Source of the DNA: Chelativorans multitrophicus
Lineage (GTDB): Bacteria; Pseudomonadota; Alphaproteobacteria; Rhizobiales; Rhizobiaceae
NCBI RefSeq assembly: GCF_011317445.1
Contig: NZ_JAAAPL010000002.1
Location: forward strand, 682,001 to 746,000
Length of the DNA stretch: 64,000 nt
Direction of reading: 5' to 3'
Positions 10,183 through 19,567 of this stretch are shown in pieces. The notes beneath the pieces are model-generated. The model was given only the letters and a program-made list of their open reading frames with translations, searched no databases and was not told the origin of the DNA. Made by a program: the position numbers and the translations under genes. How positions within the stretch are numbered: the first letter of the stretch is position 1; each line of letters begins with the position of its first letter.

Positions 10183-11192
10183 GCGTTGTGCTTCGCAGTG
10201 TTGTCGGCGAGGAGGCGCGCAAGGCGGATTGCCGCGATCAGGCTATCGGGCTTCGCGACACCCCGGCCCGCAATGTCGAAGGCGGTGCCGTGATCCGGCG
10301 AGGTGCGGATGAAAGGCAGCCCCAGCGTGACATTCACGGTCTCGTCAAAGCCGATGGTCTTCACCGGAATCAGCGCCTGATCATGATACATGCAGAGCGC
10401 TGCATCGTAAGTTCGCCGCGCGGCGGCGTGGAACATCGTATCTGCCGGCAATGGTCCGAATGCATCGATACCCTTCGCACGCAAGGCTTCGATGGCCGGC
10501 GCTATGATGTCGGCATCTTCCCGCCCCATGGAGCCACCTTCGCCCGCATGAGGGTTGAGTCCGGAAACGGCCAGGCGCGGGGCGCGAACGGCAAAACGCT
10601 CCGCCAGGTTCCGCGCGACAATCTCGCCCGTTTTTTCAATCAGATCGGCTGTCAGGCTCGCGGGGACATCTGCGAGGGGTTGATGCACCGTTATCGGGAC
10701 GGTCCGCAGTTCCGGTCCTGCGAGCATCATCACAGGCCTGGATTTTTCGCCCGTGATCTTCTCGGCCAGGTAGCCCAAGAACTCCGTATGGCCCGGGAAC
10801 CCGAAACCTGCATCATAGAGGGGCTTCTTGGCGATTGGGCAGGTTACGACGCCCGCAGCACGGCCCGATAGCGTATCTTCGACCGCGCGGCTGATTGCCT
10901 CGATCACACCCGCCGCATTGGCGGCGAGGGGATGCCCCGGCAGGTCATCGAGACTGTTTTCAAGCGGCACGACGGGGAGGGCACGACCAAAATGCGCCGC
11001 CGCGGTTTCCGGCTCGGCCTCCACGATGGAAATATCAAGCTTCAGCAGGCGGATGCGGGCGGAAAGGAGCGCTGGGTCGCCCAGCACGTAAAAGGGCGCC
11101 AACTCTTTCTCGTTCCGCTTAAGCCAAGCCTGGAGGAGGATTTCCGGGCCGATCCCCGAAGGATCACCAATGGTCAGCGCGAGTGAGGACAT
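10179..11192 (-). CDS. pdxA: 4-hydroxythreonine-4-phosphate dehydrogenase
   Basis: PdxA oxidises 4-phosphohydroxy-L-threonine in the DXP-dependent route to pyridoxal phosphate. The 337-residue product has the N-terminal signature [13 protein letters not shown] and the divalent-metal histidines in [16 protein letters not shown] and [11 protein letters not shown]. The C-terminal [15 protein letters not shown] is also a family hallmark. It sits between surA and rsmA, the same order as in E. coli. The gap to surA is about 50 bp, and rsmA overlaps its 3' end by four bases. Confidence 0.95.
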   Translation of the reverse strand: MSSLALTIGDPSGIGPEILLQAWLKRNEKELAPFYVLGDPALLSARIRLLKLDISIVEAEPETAAAHFGRALPVVPLENSLDDLPGHPLAANAAGVIEAISRAVEDTLSGRAAGVVTCPIAKKPLYDAGFGFPGHTEFLGYLAEKITGEKSRPVMMLAGPELRTVPITVHQPLADVPASLTADLIEKTGEIVARNLAERFAVRAPRLAVSGLNPHAGEGGSMGREDADIIAPAIEALRAKGIDAFGPLPADTMFHAAARRTYDAALCMYHDQALIPVKTIGFDETVNVTLGLPFIRTSPDHGTAFDIAGRGVAKPDSLIAAIRLARLLADNTAKHNA

Positions 11193-11242
11193 GGGAAAAT
11201 CACGCTGACCTTGTTAAGCGGCATGATTGATGCGTGCCTGTC

Positions 11243-12181
11243 TCAGCGGCGGACTATTCGAGCCTTCTTACGCAGCTCCGCCATATACTCCTTCGCGGCA
11301 TCTTCGAAGGACCCGTCCCCTGCTTGCTGGCTCTGGAAGACCATGCGGGCAACGTGATCGTCCGAAACTTCGCGCGCGCTGCAGATGCCGATGAATTCGA
11401 CGCCGCGCTCCGTCTCGCGTATCGGCGTGGCATTGCCTGGCCGCGTATTGGAAATCTGATCCTTCCACTCCGGCGGGAGTTCCGGGGCCAAGACCCGACC
11501 CATATCACGCACCGTGACGTCGATCAGACCCTTGGCGAACTGAACCGTATTCGCGCAGCCGTTGAAGCGGTCGCGCATCGCCTGGGCCTCTCGCTTGCGC
11601 TTGGCCAAAAGCTGCCCGCGCTGCGCGGCTGGCACAACGAAGATGACCTGCTGCAGCATGTATTCGGTCGCTGTCGGCTTCTGCCCGCCCTGCTGCAGCA
11701 TCTTTTGAACCACATCCTGCTCGGAAAGGATGGTGCCGGAGCGGGAGCGGCTCTGCATTACGCGGCCCCAGCCGATCTGTGTGCGAATGAATTCCTTGAA
11801 ATGTTCCTTCCCGACGCCAGCCTGACCCAGAATTTGGTCGAGCTGAGCCACGGTCATGTTGTTGGATCCCGCGAAATTCCGGTAGGACTCATCGACCATT
11901 GCCTGAGTGATATTCACACCGGAGCGCGCCATCTCTTGCTGGCGCAGCGTCTGATCGATCATCTCCTCCGCCGCGAGCTCGTTGACGTTGCCCTTGCGCT
12001 GCATAAGCCTGAGCAGCGCTGCCCGGCGCTCGATATCAAAGCTCGTGATCGGCCGGTCGTTAACGACGTAGCGGATTTCCGTGGCATCAACAGGGAGAAT
12101 GGTGGCCGCGCCTATGCCAAGCGCGAGCACCGCCGCCAGCGCAACCATTGCTGTGGATCGGCATATGCTCCGCACAGACAT
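11243..12181 (-). CDS. surA: SurA-family periplasmic chaperone / peptidylprolyl isomerase
   Basis: SurA escorts outer-membrane beta-barrel proteins across the periplasm. The 312-residue product begins with a signal peptide (RSTAMVALAAVLALGIGAAT region, about residues 8-28). It is followed by the SurA N-terminal chaperone region, with VNDRPITSFDIERRAALLRL and the partner helix RQQEMARSGVNITQAMVDES. The C-terminal third resembles a single, quite divergent parvulin domain; E. coli SurA is about 430 residues with two parvulin domains, so this is the shorter alphaproteobacterial type. The location directly after lptD and before pdxA supports the assignment, since LptD is a SurA client in E. coli. 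Confidence 0.88.
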   Translation of the reverse strand: MSVRSICRSTAMVALAAVLALGIGAATILPVDATEIRYVVNDRPITSFDIERRAALLRLMQRKGNVNELAAEEMIDQTLRQQEMARSGVNITQAMVDESYRNFAGSNNMTVAQLDQILGQAGVGKEHFKEFIRTQIGWGRVMQSRSRSGTILSEQDVVQKMLQQGGQKPTATEYMLQQVIFVVPAAQRGQLLAKRKREAQAMRDRFNGCANTVQFAKGLIDVTVRDMGRVLAPELPPEWKDQISNTRPGNATPIRETERGVEFIGICSAREVSDDHVARMVFQSQQAGDGSFEDAAKEYMAELRKKARIVRR

Positions 12182-12272
12182 GTTCCATTCTCCTTCACAT
12201 CATATGAAATTCAGCAATCGTGAATTTAGCATCGCTTTCTTGATAGGCGAAACTATGACGCTGTCACAATGC

Positions 12273-14633
12273 CTATTGCTGAACGAAAGCGTTCGAGGAA
12301 CTGCCGAAATCACCCAAAGTGCGCAATGAAATATTGAAGCCAAAGCTGTTTTCGCGTTCGCCGCTACTGATATTGCGCTCTTGCGAGAATGTCATCAGAT
12401 AGGTGAAGCATTCGTCGTCATAGGCGAAGCCGAAGGAATTTTTCACGAGCGTGCTGCTCTCAAGATCGTAGGTTCCCGATGCGAAGCCACGCCAGTTCTC
12501 ATGGAAGCGAATCGAGGTCGAGGCGGTTACTTCCCGCCGGTCTTCCGCAAAACCGTAGCCCGGCTGCGCATCGATAAAGGCGTATTGCACACCCGCCGTA
12601 ACCGCGCCCACCGTGCCGGCTGCACGCACATCCGCGCGCCTCAGCTCAAAGCTCCGCTCGTCCAGCCTGGCGCCGGTCGAGAAGGAAATCCCGTTCGGCA
12701 ACGTTACTCCGATCAATCCCACATAGTCGGAAACGTCCGTCTCGAGACCGGAATAGGCGCCGACATTTACAAGGTCGGGTGATGCGTAGGGATTATCCCC
12801 CGCCAAATGATAGGATTGGCCGAAAAGGCCATGCGCGGTCCAGCCGTTACCGAAGCTCCCCGAGTAGCGGAAGCCGACATTCGCGCGCGTACCACCCTCC
12901 ATGCGATCATAGCCGGAAAATTTGTCGCGCTCGAAAAGCGTTGTAGCGTCGAAGACGAGCGACTGCGCATCCTCATTGGGGATGCCGAGCCTATCGCGAT
13001 AGGGCTCATCCGGCCGTGCGAAGAGCTGCACCATCGGTTCGATGATGTGCGCCGAACCGGCCGCCGCAAATAGAATGGGCCAACGCGCCTCTATGCCCGC
13101 CGTCGCCATAGAGCGGTAATAGGCAGACTGGATATCGGCTTCGGCGCCGGCGCCATTTGCGAAACTTTGGATCCTTTCGGCAGCATCCTGCGAATAATCC
13201 GTGAAAATCGAATCGCCGCGCGCGTGCAGGATCGGGGTAAGGACGAGGCCAGCGCTGGTGATGAAGGAACGCCGCCACTCCGCCTCTGTGGTCAGGCGGC
13301 CGGAATTGCCTTGAAGACCCTGCAGCTTCCTGGTCCCATCGCTCATTGTGTACATGCCCTCTTCGCGGTGGAGCGCCTGGGCATTCACATCAAAGGTGAG
13401 TTCTCCGCCCGCAACCTCCCGGTCGGGCGTATAGGTGTAATCGAGATTGGGCAGGACGAGCGGCTGCGAGTCGTTGCGGCCATTCACCGAGTTTTCCTGC
13501 ACCTGGAACCGGTAGCCCCTGAGATCGAAATAGTTCCGGTCGTTGAGGCCCGTAAGGTAGACTTCGTCACGGTGCACCGACGACGAATAGCCCTCAATTT
13601 CGTAAGTCTTGGCGAAGTTCTTGTCCGACTGGACCATCACGTTCCAGCCGGCGGACCAGCGGGAATTAATCCGGAAATCGCCCTTGGAGGCGATCATGCC
13701 GCGATCGGTCTGACGTGAGTCGACCTCGTTCGGCGCCCATTCCTCCGGCCGCTGCTGGTCGATGCCGGCCACGCGCAGATTGTATTCGCCATTATTGAAT
13801 CTCTGCCGCCACTCGGCTTCGCCCAGAAAGCCCTGCTTGGTGTAGCCTGTGACCGAGGCGGTGAGATCGAAGGTGGGGGAAAGCGCGAAATAGTAGGGAA
13901 CCTTAAGGCCATAGCCGAGCTCGCTGCCGCCCTGCACGCTCGGCATCAGGAAACCGGACTTCCGCTTCACCGTCGGATCGGCCACTTCCAGGAATGGAAG
14001 ATAAGCGATCGGCAGGCCGAAGAACTCGAAACGCGCATTCTCGAAACGCACGGTCTTCGCCTGGCCGTTCCAGATGATTTTCTGCGCCTTGATCTGCCAG
14101 AGCGGTGGCCGATTCGGGTTTTCCTCGCAGGGTTCGCAGGCGGTGTAGACGCCTTTGTTAAAAGTGGTCAGCCTGCCGCCTTCGCGCACGGCGCTCTCGG
14201 CGCCGAAATAAGTCCTGTCGACCGTTTCGACCCTCAATGCCCGGACGAAGCCTTCGCCCAAATCGTCCGTCAGGTCGACCTCTTCGGCATGGAAGCGATT
14301 GCCGTCCTGGTCGATGATCTCGACATTGCCGCTGCCAATGACACGCGAGGTGCTGCGGTCATAGGTGACGCGCTGCGCCACAACGCGATAGCCGCCATAC
14401 TCGATCTGTACCCCGCCCACGGCGGTGATGGTATTGTTGTCGTTGTCATAGACCAGGGTGTCGGCCGCGAGCAGCATCTGCGCGTCCTGAGGCAGGTCGC
14501 CTTGGTCGATGCCGGCCACCTGAGCGGCGGCAGCAGCGGCGAACGCCAGCAGTGCGACGGCCGCAACACCTGTCTTGAAGCGCAGACGCGTCAAATGAGC
14601 GACCGCGCGGCTCTTTCTCACCGCAGCCGCCAT
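12273..14633 (-). CDS. lptD: LPS-assembly protein LptD
   Basis: LptD is the outer-membrane beta-barrel that, with LptE, places lipopolysaccharide in the outer leaflet. The 786-residue product has a hydrophobic signal segment near residues 20-38 (VAAVALLAFAAAAAAQVAG), then an OstA-like beta-jellyroll region with YDNDNNTITAVGGVQIEYGG, and a long C-terminal barrel rich in alternating aromatic residues. Cysteines in YTACEPCEENPN lie between the two domains; the disulfide pattern differs from the E. coli one. The stop codon of lptG overlaps its start by one base. No lptE is visible in the window. Confidence 0.92.
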   Translation of the reverse strand: MAAAVRKSRAVAHLTRLRFKTGVAAVALLAFAAAAAAQVAGIDQGDLPQDAQMLLAADTLVYDNDNNTITAVGGVQIEYGGYRVVAQRVTYDRSTSRVIGSGNVEIIDQDGNRFHAEEVDLTDDLGEGFVRALRVETVDRTYFGAESAVREGGRLTTFNKGVYTACEPCEENPNRPPLWQIKAQKIIWNGQAKTVRFENARFEFFGLPIAYLPFLEVADPTVKRKSGFLMPSVQGGSELGYGLKVPYYFALSPTFDLTASVTGYTKQGFLGEAEWRQRFNNGEYNLRVAGIDQQRPEEWAPNEVDSRQTDRGMIASKGDFRINSRWSAGWNVMVQSDKNFAKTYEIEGYSSSVHRDEVYLTGLNDRNYFDLRGYRFQVQENSVNGRNDSQPLVLPNLDYTYTPDREVAGGELTFDVNAQALHREEGMYTMSDGTRKLQGLQGNSGRLTTEAEWRRSFITSAGLVLTPILHARGDSIFTDYSQDAAERIQSFANGAGAEADIQSAYYRSMATAGIEARWPILFAAAGSAHIIEPMVQLFARPDEPYRDRLGIPNEDAQSLVFDATTLFERDKFSGYDRMEGGTRANVGFRYSGSFGNGWTAHGLFGQSYHLAGDNPYASPDLVNVGAYSGLETDVSDYVGLIGVTLPNGISFSTGARLDERSFELRRADVRAAGTVGAVTAGVQYAFIDAQPGYGFAEDRREVTASTSIRFHENWRGFASGTYDLESSTLVKNSFGFAYDDECFTYLMTFSQERNISSGERENSFGFNISLRTLGDFGSSSNAFVQQ

Positions 14634-15712
14634 TAACCGTCCTCTCGGAATAAAAGGAAAGTAACCCCGAAAAACATTGCCACCATAACCGGAGTCCAGG
14701 CCGCAATAGGAGGCGGCACGAATCCGGCGTCACCAAACGCCCTCACCAATACGGAACTCACATAAAGCAGAAACCCCGCCACGACGCCACCCAGAATCAC
14801 AGTTGCGGACTGTCCCATCCTCGTAAATCTCATCGACACGGTGGCCGCGATCAGCGTCATGGCCACAAGCAGCGGCGGCAGCGTGATCAGTGAATGGAGC
14901 TGCATGGCGAAGGCATTGGCGCGCAACCCGAAGGAATGTGCGGTTTCGATCATGCCGGGGAGGGCGAAGATGGAAACCGCATCGGGATCGGTGAGTTCCT
15001 GGCCCACGAATTCCGGCTTCAGATTCGTGGGCACCCGGGCGGTTGCTATTTTTTCGGGTGCGTTGCCGCCTTGCCGCCGCACCACGTCGACAAGTTCCCA
15101 ATAGCCATCGCGCAGGAAAGCGCTTGCCGCATCAAGGCGCTCGGCGATTCGATCATCGCCGATGATGAAGAACACCGGCCGCACGAGTTCCGTCCCGCCG
15201 GCCAGCGCCGCGTCGGCGCCGATAATCGTCTCTCCTTGATCTGTGCGCTGCTTGATCCAGCGTTCTTTCGCGTTGTTGGATGTATCCGCGCCGCGCACCG
15301 TTGCCTCCAGCATCTGGGCGCTCGCAAAGGCGCGCGCGGCGATGGGATTCAGCACCAGTACCGTCAGAAGCCCGAAGACGAAGGCGCCGAATGCGATCGG
15401 GGTCAGAAACTGCCAGGCCGAGATGCCGGCGGCGCGCGCGATCACAAGCTCGTATTTGCGGTTGAGGCTGATAAGCGTCGCGATTGCGGCAACAAGGCCG
15501 ATAAAAGGCACTGCCTGCTGCATGATGATGGGAAGCTGCAGCGCGGCCAGGCCCAGCGCCCAGCTTGTGGTGAAGCCCTCAAGATCTCCCGCGCGGCCGG
15601 TAATCTCCGTGAAGGTCACGATATAGACGAGGGCTGCGACGCCAATGAAATTCCATGCCGTGATCACGGCATAGCGACGGAAAAAATATCTGCCGAGAGT
15701 GGGGCCGATCAT
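14633..15712 (-). CDS. lptG: LPS export ABC transporter permease LptG
   Basis: LptG pairs with LptF and the LptB ATPase to extract lipopolysaccharide from the inner membrane and pass it to the periplasmic bridge. The 359-residue YjgP/YjgQ family protein starts with GRYFFRRYAVITAWNF and has three hydrophobic segments in the first 110 residues, a large periplasmic domain, and three more near the C-terminus (LPPLLVAMTLIAATVS, VILGGVVAGFLLYVSSVLV and the final segment). Its start overlaps lptF by four bases and its stop overlaps lptD by one, so lptF-lptG-lptD are tightly coupled. It is called lptG because it is the second permease and precedes lptD. Confidence 0.92.
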   Translation of the reverse strand: MIGPTLGRYFFRRYAVITAWNFIGVAALVYIVTFTEITGRAGDLEGFTTSWALGLAALQLPIIMQQAVPFIGLVAAIATLISLNRKYELVIARAAGISAWQFLTPIAFGAFVFGLLTVLVLNPIAARAFASAQMLEATVRGADTSNNAKERWIKQRTDQGETIIGADAALAGGTELVRPVFFIIGDDRIAERLDAASAFLRDGYWELVDVVRRQGGNAPEKIATARVPTNLKPEFVGQELTDPDAVSIFALPGMIETAHSFGLRANAFAMQLHSLITLPPLLVAMTLIAATVSMRFTRMGQSATVILGGVVAGFLLYVSSVLVRAFGDAGFVPPPIAAWTPVMVAMFFGVTFLLFREDG

Positions 15713-16890
15713 GCGCGCTTTCCAGCAACCGGCCGCAGCCGATTCATCGTATCGGTTACCTTCTGGCCCATGGAGACGAGCTGCTCAATCCAGCTCGTGG
15801 GCAGTTCCATCACCCGGTTCGTCGCGATGAACCAGCAGCAGAGCAGGATCGTGCCCAAGGGCGCAGCATAGAGCAGATAGGTATAAGCTGGCACTGTCTC
15901 GGCCTCATTGCTCGCATAAAAGCCTGCCCAGCGGACAAGGAGTCCGATCGTCAGCGTCGTGACCATCGGGTGAAGCCGTGTTTCGCGGAACGAGCGTGCA
16001 TCCCCCGCCACGGCGATGCCGATCAACGCGAAAACGATGGGGTAAAGCCATTCGGAAAAACGCGTGTGCAGCTCCGCCCGGAAGCTCTGGGGATTCTTGG
16101 CAAAAAATTTGTCGTTCGGATCGGGCTCGAGAAGCTCGCTGAGATAGCGGTCCTTCGGAAAGAGCGTGGGCACGCCCTCGCCATTGGTGAATTGCGACAG
16201 ATCGAATGCGTAGGAATCGAACCGGATGACCGACACGTCACCATTCGCCACCTGCCGTTGCACCTCGCCTTCGAGCAGGACGAGAATGTTGCCGCCATCG
16301 CGTTTGACGGTCGCACCGCGCTCCGCCCGATAGGCGAGTTTCAGGTTCGGATCGCGGGAATCAATCACGAAAATCCCGCCAAGCTCGCCGTTCGGCAACC
16401 GCTCGGAGATCTGTACGAAGATTCCGTCCACCACTTTCCTGAACGAGCCTTCCCGAAGCACGGTGGTGATCAGGTCCGCATTGGCGTTTGCAAGGATGGT
16501 CCGCATCTTCTGGCGCGAATAGGGCTCCAGAGTGTTGTTTATGGCGAAGGCGGCGATGCTCGCGATGATGGCGATGATGAGTATCGGCCATATGATTGTC
16601 GATCGCGGGCTGCCTGCCGCGCTGATGACGACCAGTTCCGAATCGGCGTTCATGGTCGCAAGCGTCTGCGCGACGGCGATGCCGATGACGAAAGGCATGA
16701 TGACCGGAACCACGGATGGAAGCGTGAGGAACGCCACCGTGAAGAAGGTTGCCGCCGACTGGCCGCTGGAGGTAACCAGATCGAGCCGGTTCAGCACCTG
16801 TGTCGTCCAGACGATGACGAGCAGCCAAGCAAGCGACGCGGCGAAAATCGCCAATGTGCGTCGGAGAATGTAGCGCTCAATCACCTTCAT
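15709..16890 (-). CDS. lptF: LPS export ABC transporter permease LptF
   Basis: This is the partner permease of LptG, 393 residues, same YjgP/YjgQ family. The ATG at 16890 yields MKVIERYILRRTLAIF, the usual LptF N-terminus; forty additional in-frame codons upstream are unlike the family and are left out. Membrane segments are visible around residues 12-34, 55-80 and 100-122, followed by the periplasmic beta-jellyroll, and three near the end, including YPIVFALIGIAVAGDA. It is the first gene of the minus-strand unit, divergent from pepA. Confidence 0.92.
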   Translation of the reverse strand: MKVIERYILRRTLAIFAASLAWLLVIVWTTQVLNRLDLVTSSGQSAATFFTVAFLTLPSVVPVIMPFVIGIAVAQTLATMNADSELVVISAAGSPRSTIIWPILIIAIIASIAAFAINNTLEPYSRQKMRTILANANADLITTVLREGSFRKVVDGIFVQISERLPNGELGGIFVIDSRDPNLKLAYRAERGATVKRDGGNILVLLEGEVQRQVANGDVSVIRFDSYAFDLSQFTNGEGVPTLFPKDRYLSELLEPDPNDKFFAKNPQSFRAELHTRFSEWLYPIVFALIGIAVAGDARSFRETRLHPMVTTLTIGLLVRWAGFYASNEAETVPAYTYLLYAAPLGTILLCCWFIATNRVMELPTSWIEQLVSMGQKVTDTMNRLRPVAGKRA

Positions 16891-17185
16891 CGGCCGACAT
16901 GAAACCTTATGTTTGGGCCACAATAGGGCGTCTTGGAAATGTCCTGTGCCGAGAAGCACACCGATTCGCTCCACCGCGAAACCGCAGCCGGCAATCGTCC
17001 CCGATAGCAATGTGAGGCCGGCAGGCCTAAAGAACCGGAAAAGAACGCAGTAAATGAAAACTTACCCGCAACCCTAAGCCCCAAATTCCTTTACACAGGT
17101 TTGGATATTCCTTCCACCCCTTGTCAAACGATTCAAAAGCGCCAAGATCGCGCCACCCTCCGTTTTTCACGCCACAGGATACCCA
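16891..17185. other. Divergent intergenic region between lptF and pepA
   Basis: This 295-bp gap must carry the promoters for the leftward lpt unit and for rightward pepA. I see no confident pair of -35 and -10 boxes on either strand. The part nearest pepA is poorer in G and C than the flanking genes. No open frame with convincing start and codon usage was found. Confidence 0.5.
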
Positions 17186-18673
17186 ATGACCGAGAAACCG
17201 ACGATCGCCTTCGCCAAATTTGCCGCGCCCAAAAAAGGCAGCGTTATCCTGCTTGTGCCGGAGGGCGGGAATCTCGGCCAGGCCGCAACGGCAGCGGACC
17301 CGGCCGGCGTGATGCCTAAGGTTTTCGCGGCCGCCGAGTTCAAGGGCAAGCTGGCGGCCACGGTCGAGGCGCTGGCACCACAGGGAACGGCCTATGATCG
17401 GGTAGCCGTGATCGGAACAGGCAATCCAAGCGCGCTTACGGAACAATCCTGGCTTCAGATCGGCGGCGCGGCGGCCGCCGCGGCAAAGAACGCGGGAGAG
17501 GTGACCGTGATAGCGGACGTGGCGGGATTGGAGCTCTCCGCGCGCGAGGCGGCCAATATCGGGCTCGGCATTCTCCTTCGCTCCTATGTCTTCGACAAAT
17601 ACAAGACCCGCAGGGATGAAAACGGCATCAAGGCAAGGGACAAGAAATTCACCATCCAGTGCGCCGATCCCAATGCGGCAAAGAAGGCCTTTGCGGAAGC
17701 ATCTGCCCTGGGGGACGGCGTCTATCTTGCCAGGGACCTCGTCAATGAGCCGGCCAATGTGCTGGGTCCGGTGGAGTTCGCCGCTCAGGCCAAGGCATTG
17801 GAGTCGCTCGGCGTGAAGGTCGACGTCCTGACTGAAAGGGAGATGAAGAAGCTCGGCATGGGCGCGCTCCTGGGCGTCGCGCAAGGCTCGGTTCGCCCGC
17901 CGCGACTCGTCGTCATGCAGTGGAACGGCGGCAAGCCGAAGCAGAAGCCGGTGGCTTTTGTGGGCAAAGGAGTCGTGTTCGATACCGGCGGCATTTCCAT
18001 CAAGCCCGCCGCCAGCATGGAAGACATGAAGGGCGATATGGCGGGGGCGGCGGCCGTCGTTGGCCTCATGCACGCGCTGGCCGCCCGCAAGGCAAAAACC
18101 AACGCGGTGGGAATCATCGGACTCGTCGAGAACATGCCGGACGGCAATGCCCAGCGGCCGGGCGATATCGTCACCTCCATGTCCGGCCAGACGATCGAGA
18201 TCATCAATACGGATGCGGAAGGCCGGCTCGTGCTTGCCGATGCTCTCTGGTACTGCAAGGAGCAGTTCAAGCCGCAGTTTATGGTGAACCTCGCCACGCT
18301 GACGGGAGCCATCATCGTCGCGCTCGGGAACAGCCATGCCGGCCTCTTCTCCAATGACGACACGCTATCAGAAAGGCTCACCGCGGCCGGACAGGCGACT
18401 GGCGAGAAGGTGTGGCGCATGCCTCTGGGCAGCGAGTACGACAAGCTGATCGACACCAAAAACGCCGACATGAAGAATACCGGCGGACGCCAGGCCGGCT
18501 CGATCACCGCCGCACAATTCCTGAAGCGTTTCGTGGACGATACGCCCTGGGCGCATCTGGACGTGGCAGGCACGGCGATGGGGTCGCCGTCATCGGAGAT
18601 CAACCAGTCCTGGGCGTCGGGCTTCGGCGTGCGGCTTCTGGATCGCCTCGTGGCGGATCACTACGAGGGTTAG
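17186..18673 (+). CDS. pepA: Leucyl aminopeptidase (M17 family)
   Basis: PepA is a two-metal cytosolic aminopeptidase that removes N-terminal residues from peptides; in E. coli it also binds DNA. The 495-residue protein contains the M17 signature [14 protein letters not shown] and the other active-site block [20 protein letters not shown] with the catalytic lysine and metal aspartates. The C-terminal end [20 protein letters not shown] is conserved. It is divergent from lptF and followed by holC, an order known from many proteobacteria. A short 8-bp-type repeat begins directly after its stop codon. Confidence 0.96.
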   Translation: MTEKPTIAFAKFAAPKKGSVILLVPEGGNLGQAATAADPAGVMPKVFAAAEFKGKLAATVEALAPQGTAYDRVAVIGTGNPSALTEQSWLQIGGAAAAAAKNAGEVTVIADVAGLELSAREAANIGLGILLRSYVFDKYKTRRDENGIKARDKKFTIQCADPNAAKKAFAEASALGDGVYLARDLVNEPANVLGPVEFAAQAKALESLGVKVDVLTEREMKKLGMGALLGVAQGSVRPPRLVVMQWNGGKPKQKPVAFVGKGVVFDTGGISIKPAASMEDMKGDMAGAAAVVGLMHALAARKAKTNAVGIIGLVENMPDGNAQRPGDIVTSMSGQTIEIINTDAEGRLVLADALWYCKEQFKPQFMVNLATLTGAIIVALGNSHAGLFSNDDTLSERLTAAGQATGEKVWRMPLGSEYDKLIDTKNADMKNTGGRQAGSITAAQFLKRFVDDTPWAHLDVAGTAMGSPSSEINQSWASGFGVRLLDRLVADHYEG

Positions 18674-18674
18674 G

Positions 18675-18694
18675 CCCAGTAGGGCAGTAGGGGG
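18675..18694. repeat. Degenerate 8-bp tandem repeat, copy 1
   Basis: The sequence CAGTAGGGCAGTAGGGG immediately after the pepA stop codon is two copies of CAGTAGGG. Related copies lie at 18779-18795, 19284-19300 and 19531-19567, so holC is bracketed by them, and further degenerate copies occur between gloA and pccB. Confidence 0.75.
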
Positions 18695-18778
18695 CGTATT
18701 CATTACCTTGAGATTTGGTCGCCTTGCCTGAACATTACCGTCTTACCAGCGATCAAACATATTGAGCTGGTAAAAGCA

Positions 18779-18795
18779 TGCCCCTACTGCCCTAC
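18779..18795. repeat. Degenerate 8-bp tandem repeat, copy 2 (inverted)
   Basis: TGCCCCTACTGCCCTAC is the complement of GTAGGGCAGTAGGGGCA, thus the same 8-bp unit in the opposite direction. It lies 28 bases before the chosen holC start codon and could overlap its promoter or leader. Confidence 0.7.
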
Positions 18796-18822
18796 GTCAT
18801 CAATTTGCAGGCAGCGCGCGCC

Positions 18823-19296
18823 ATGGAAGTTCTCTTCTATCACCTGACCGAATCAACGCTGGAAGAAGCGTTGCCTCCGCTCGTGGAAAAAAGCCTCGAG
18901 CGGGGCTGGCGCGTGGGGATCCAGACGGCGAGCGAGGAGCGGCGTGACGCGCTCGACGCCTGCCTATGGACCTTCCGGGACGACAGCTTCGTGCCGCATG
19001 CGACAGATCGCGAGCCGCATGCAGCGGAGCAGCCGGTGATTCTCACCACCGCGCCGGCCAACCCCAACGGGGCCTCAATCCGCTTTCTTGTCGAGGGCGC
19101 GGAGCCTGGATCTCTCGACGGATATCAGCGCGCCGTTTTCCTTTTCGATGGGCACGACACCAGTCAGCTCGACGCCGCGCGGGCGCATTGGAAGGCGATG
19201 AAGGCCGCAGGCCATGATGTTACCTACTGGCAGCAGGGCCCTGACCGTCGCTGGCAAAGGAAGCGTGAGCGGGGGGAATCGGCAATAAGGCAGTAG
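18823..19296 (+). CDS. holC: DNA polymerase III subunit chi
   Basis: HolC links the clamp loader to single-stranded DNA-binding protein at the replication fork. The 157-residue product shows the typical start MEVLFYHLTESTLEEALPPL and the nucleotide-binding-like core with WTFRDDSFVPHA and VILTT, ending in KAAGHDVTYWQQ. The ATG at 18823 is used because the family begins with this sequence; an in-frame ATG at 18778 lies inside a repeat. The gene follows pepA, as in many proteobacteria. The stop codon TAG at 19294-19296 lies inside a copy of the CAGTAGGG repeat, so the last few codons derive from that repeat. Confidence 0.92.
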   Translation: MEVLFYHLTESTLEEALPPLVEKSLERGWRVGIQTASEERRDALDACLWTFRDDSFVPHATDREPHAAEQPVILTTAPANPNGASIRFLVEGAEPGSLDGYQRAVFLFDGHDTSQLDAARAHWKAMKAAGHDVTYWQQGPDRRWQRKRERGESAIRQ

Positions 19297-19300
19297 GGCC
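19284..19300. repeat. Degenerate 8-bp tandem repeat, copy 3, overlapping holC stop
   Basis: AATAAGGCAGTAGGGCC fits the AATAAGGG/CAGTAGGG unit. The TAG inside it ends holC. This suggests that the repeat spread into or extended the 3' end of the gene. Confidence 0.65.
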
Positions 19301-19325
19301 CTTAAACATCCGGGGGGGGGAGACG

Positions 19326-19460
19326 TTCAGGCATGGATCCTCGGATCAAGCCCGAAGATGACGAGGAGGGAGGATTTCCGCCAATCATCTACGCTGGCGA
19401 CTGGCGGGAATGCCATTGCATTCGTCATCCTCGGGCTTGATCCGAGGATCCATGCCTGAA
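19326..19460. repeat. Composite inverted repeat related to the 9.2-kb palindrome
   Basis: The left arm at about 19326-19363 starts TTCAGGCATGGATCCTCGGA and continues through ATCAAGCCCGAAGATGACGA. The right arm at about 19423-19460 is its inverse with one mismatch. The arms enclose about 58 bases of unrelated sequence. The arm contains the same core as the palindrome at 9235-9279. The arrangement looks like a small non-coding mobile repeat or a pair of REP units. It lies between holC and the convergent ABC-F gene. No open frame is contained in it. Confidence 0.8.
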
Positions 19461-19530
19461 CATCAACGCGCCACGGCGGTCAAGAACAGGTGAAGTAGAG
19501 CTCGTTCCGAGTTACGGTTGAGATGTCTCA

Positions 19531-19567
19531 ACCTACTGCCCTACTGCTTAATTCCTTACTGCCCAAT
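19531..19567. repeat. Degenerate 8-bp tandem repeat, copy 4
   Basis: The complement of this stretch has the pattern GGGCAGTAAGGAATTAAGCAGTAGGGCAGTAGG, about four imperfect copies of the AGTAGGGC unit. It ends one base before the stop codon of the ABC-F gene on the minus strand. Confidence 0.7.

Noticed and set aside
17027-18337. A long open frame on the minus strand within pepA (over 400 codons)
   Set aside because: It is antisense to pepA, whose protein is fully conserved. Long antisense frames are expected in GC-rich coding DNA, and the translation has no recognisable motif.
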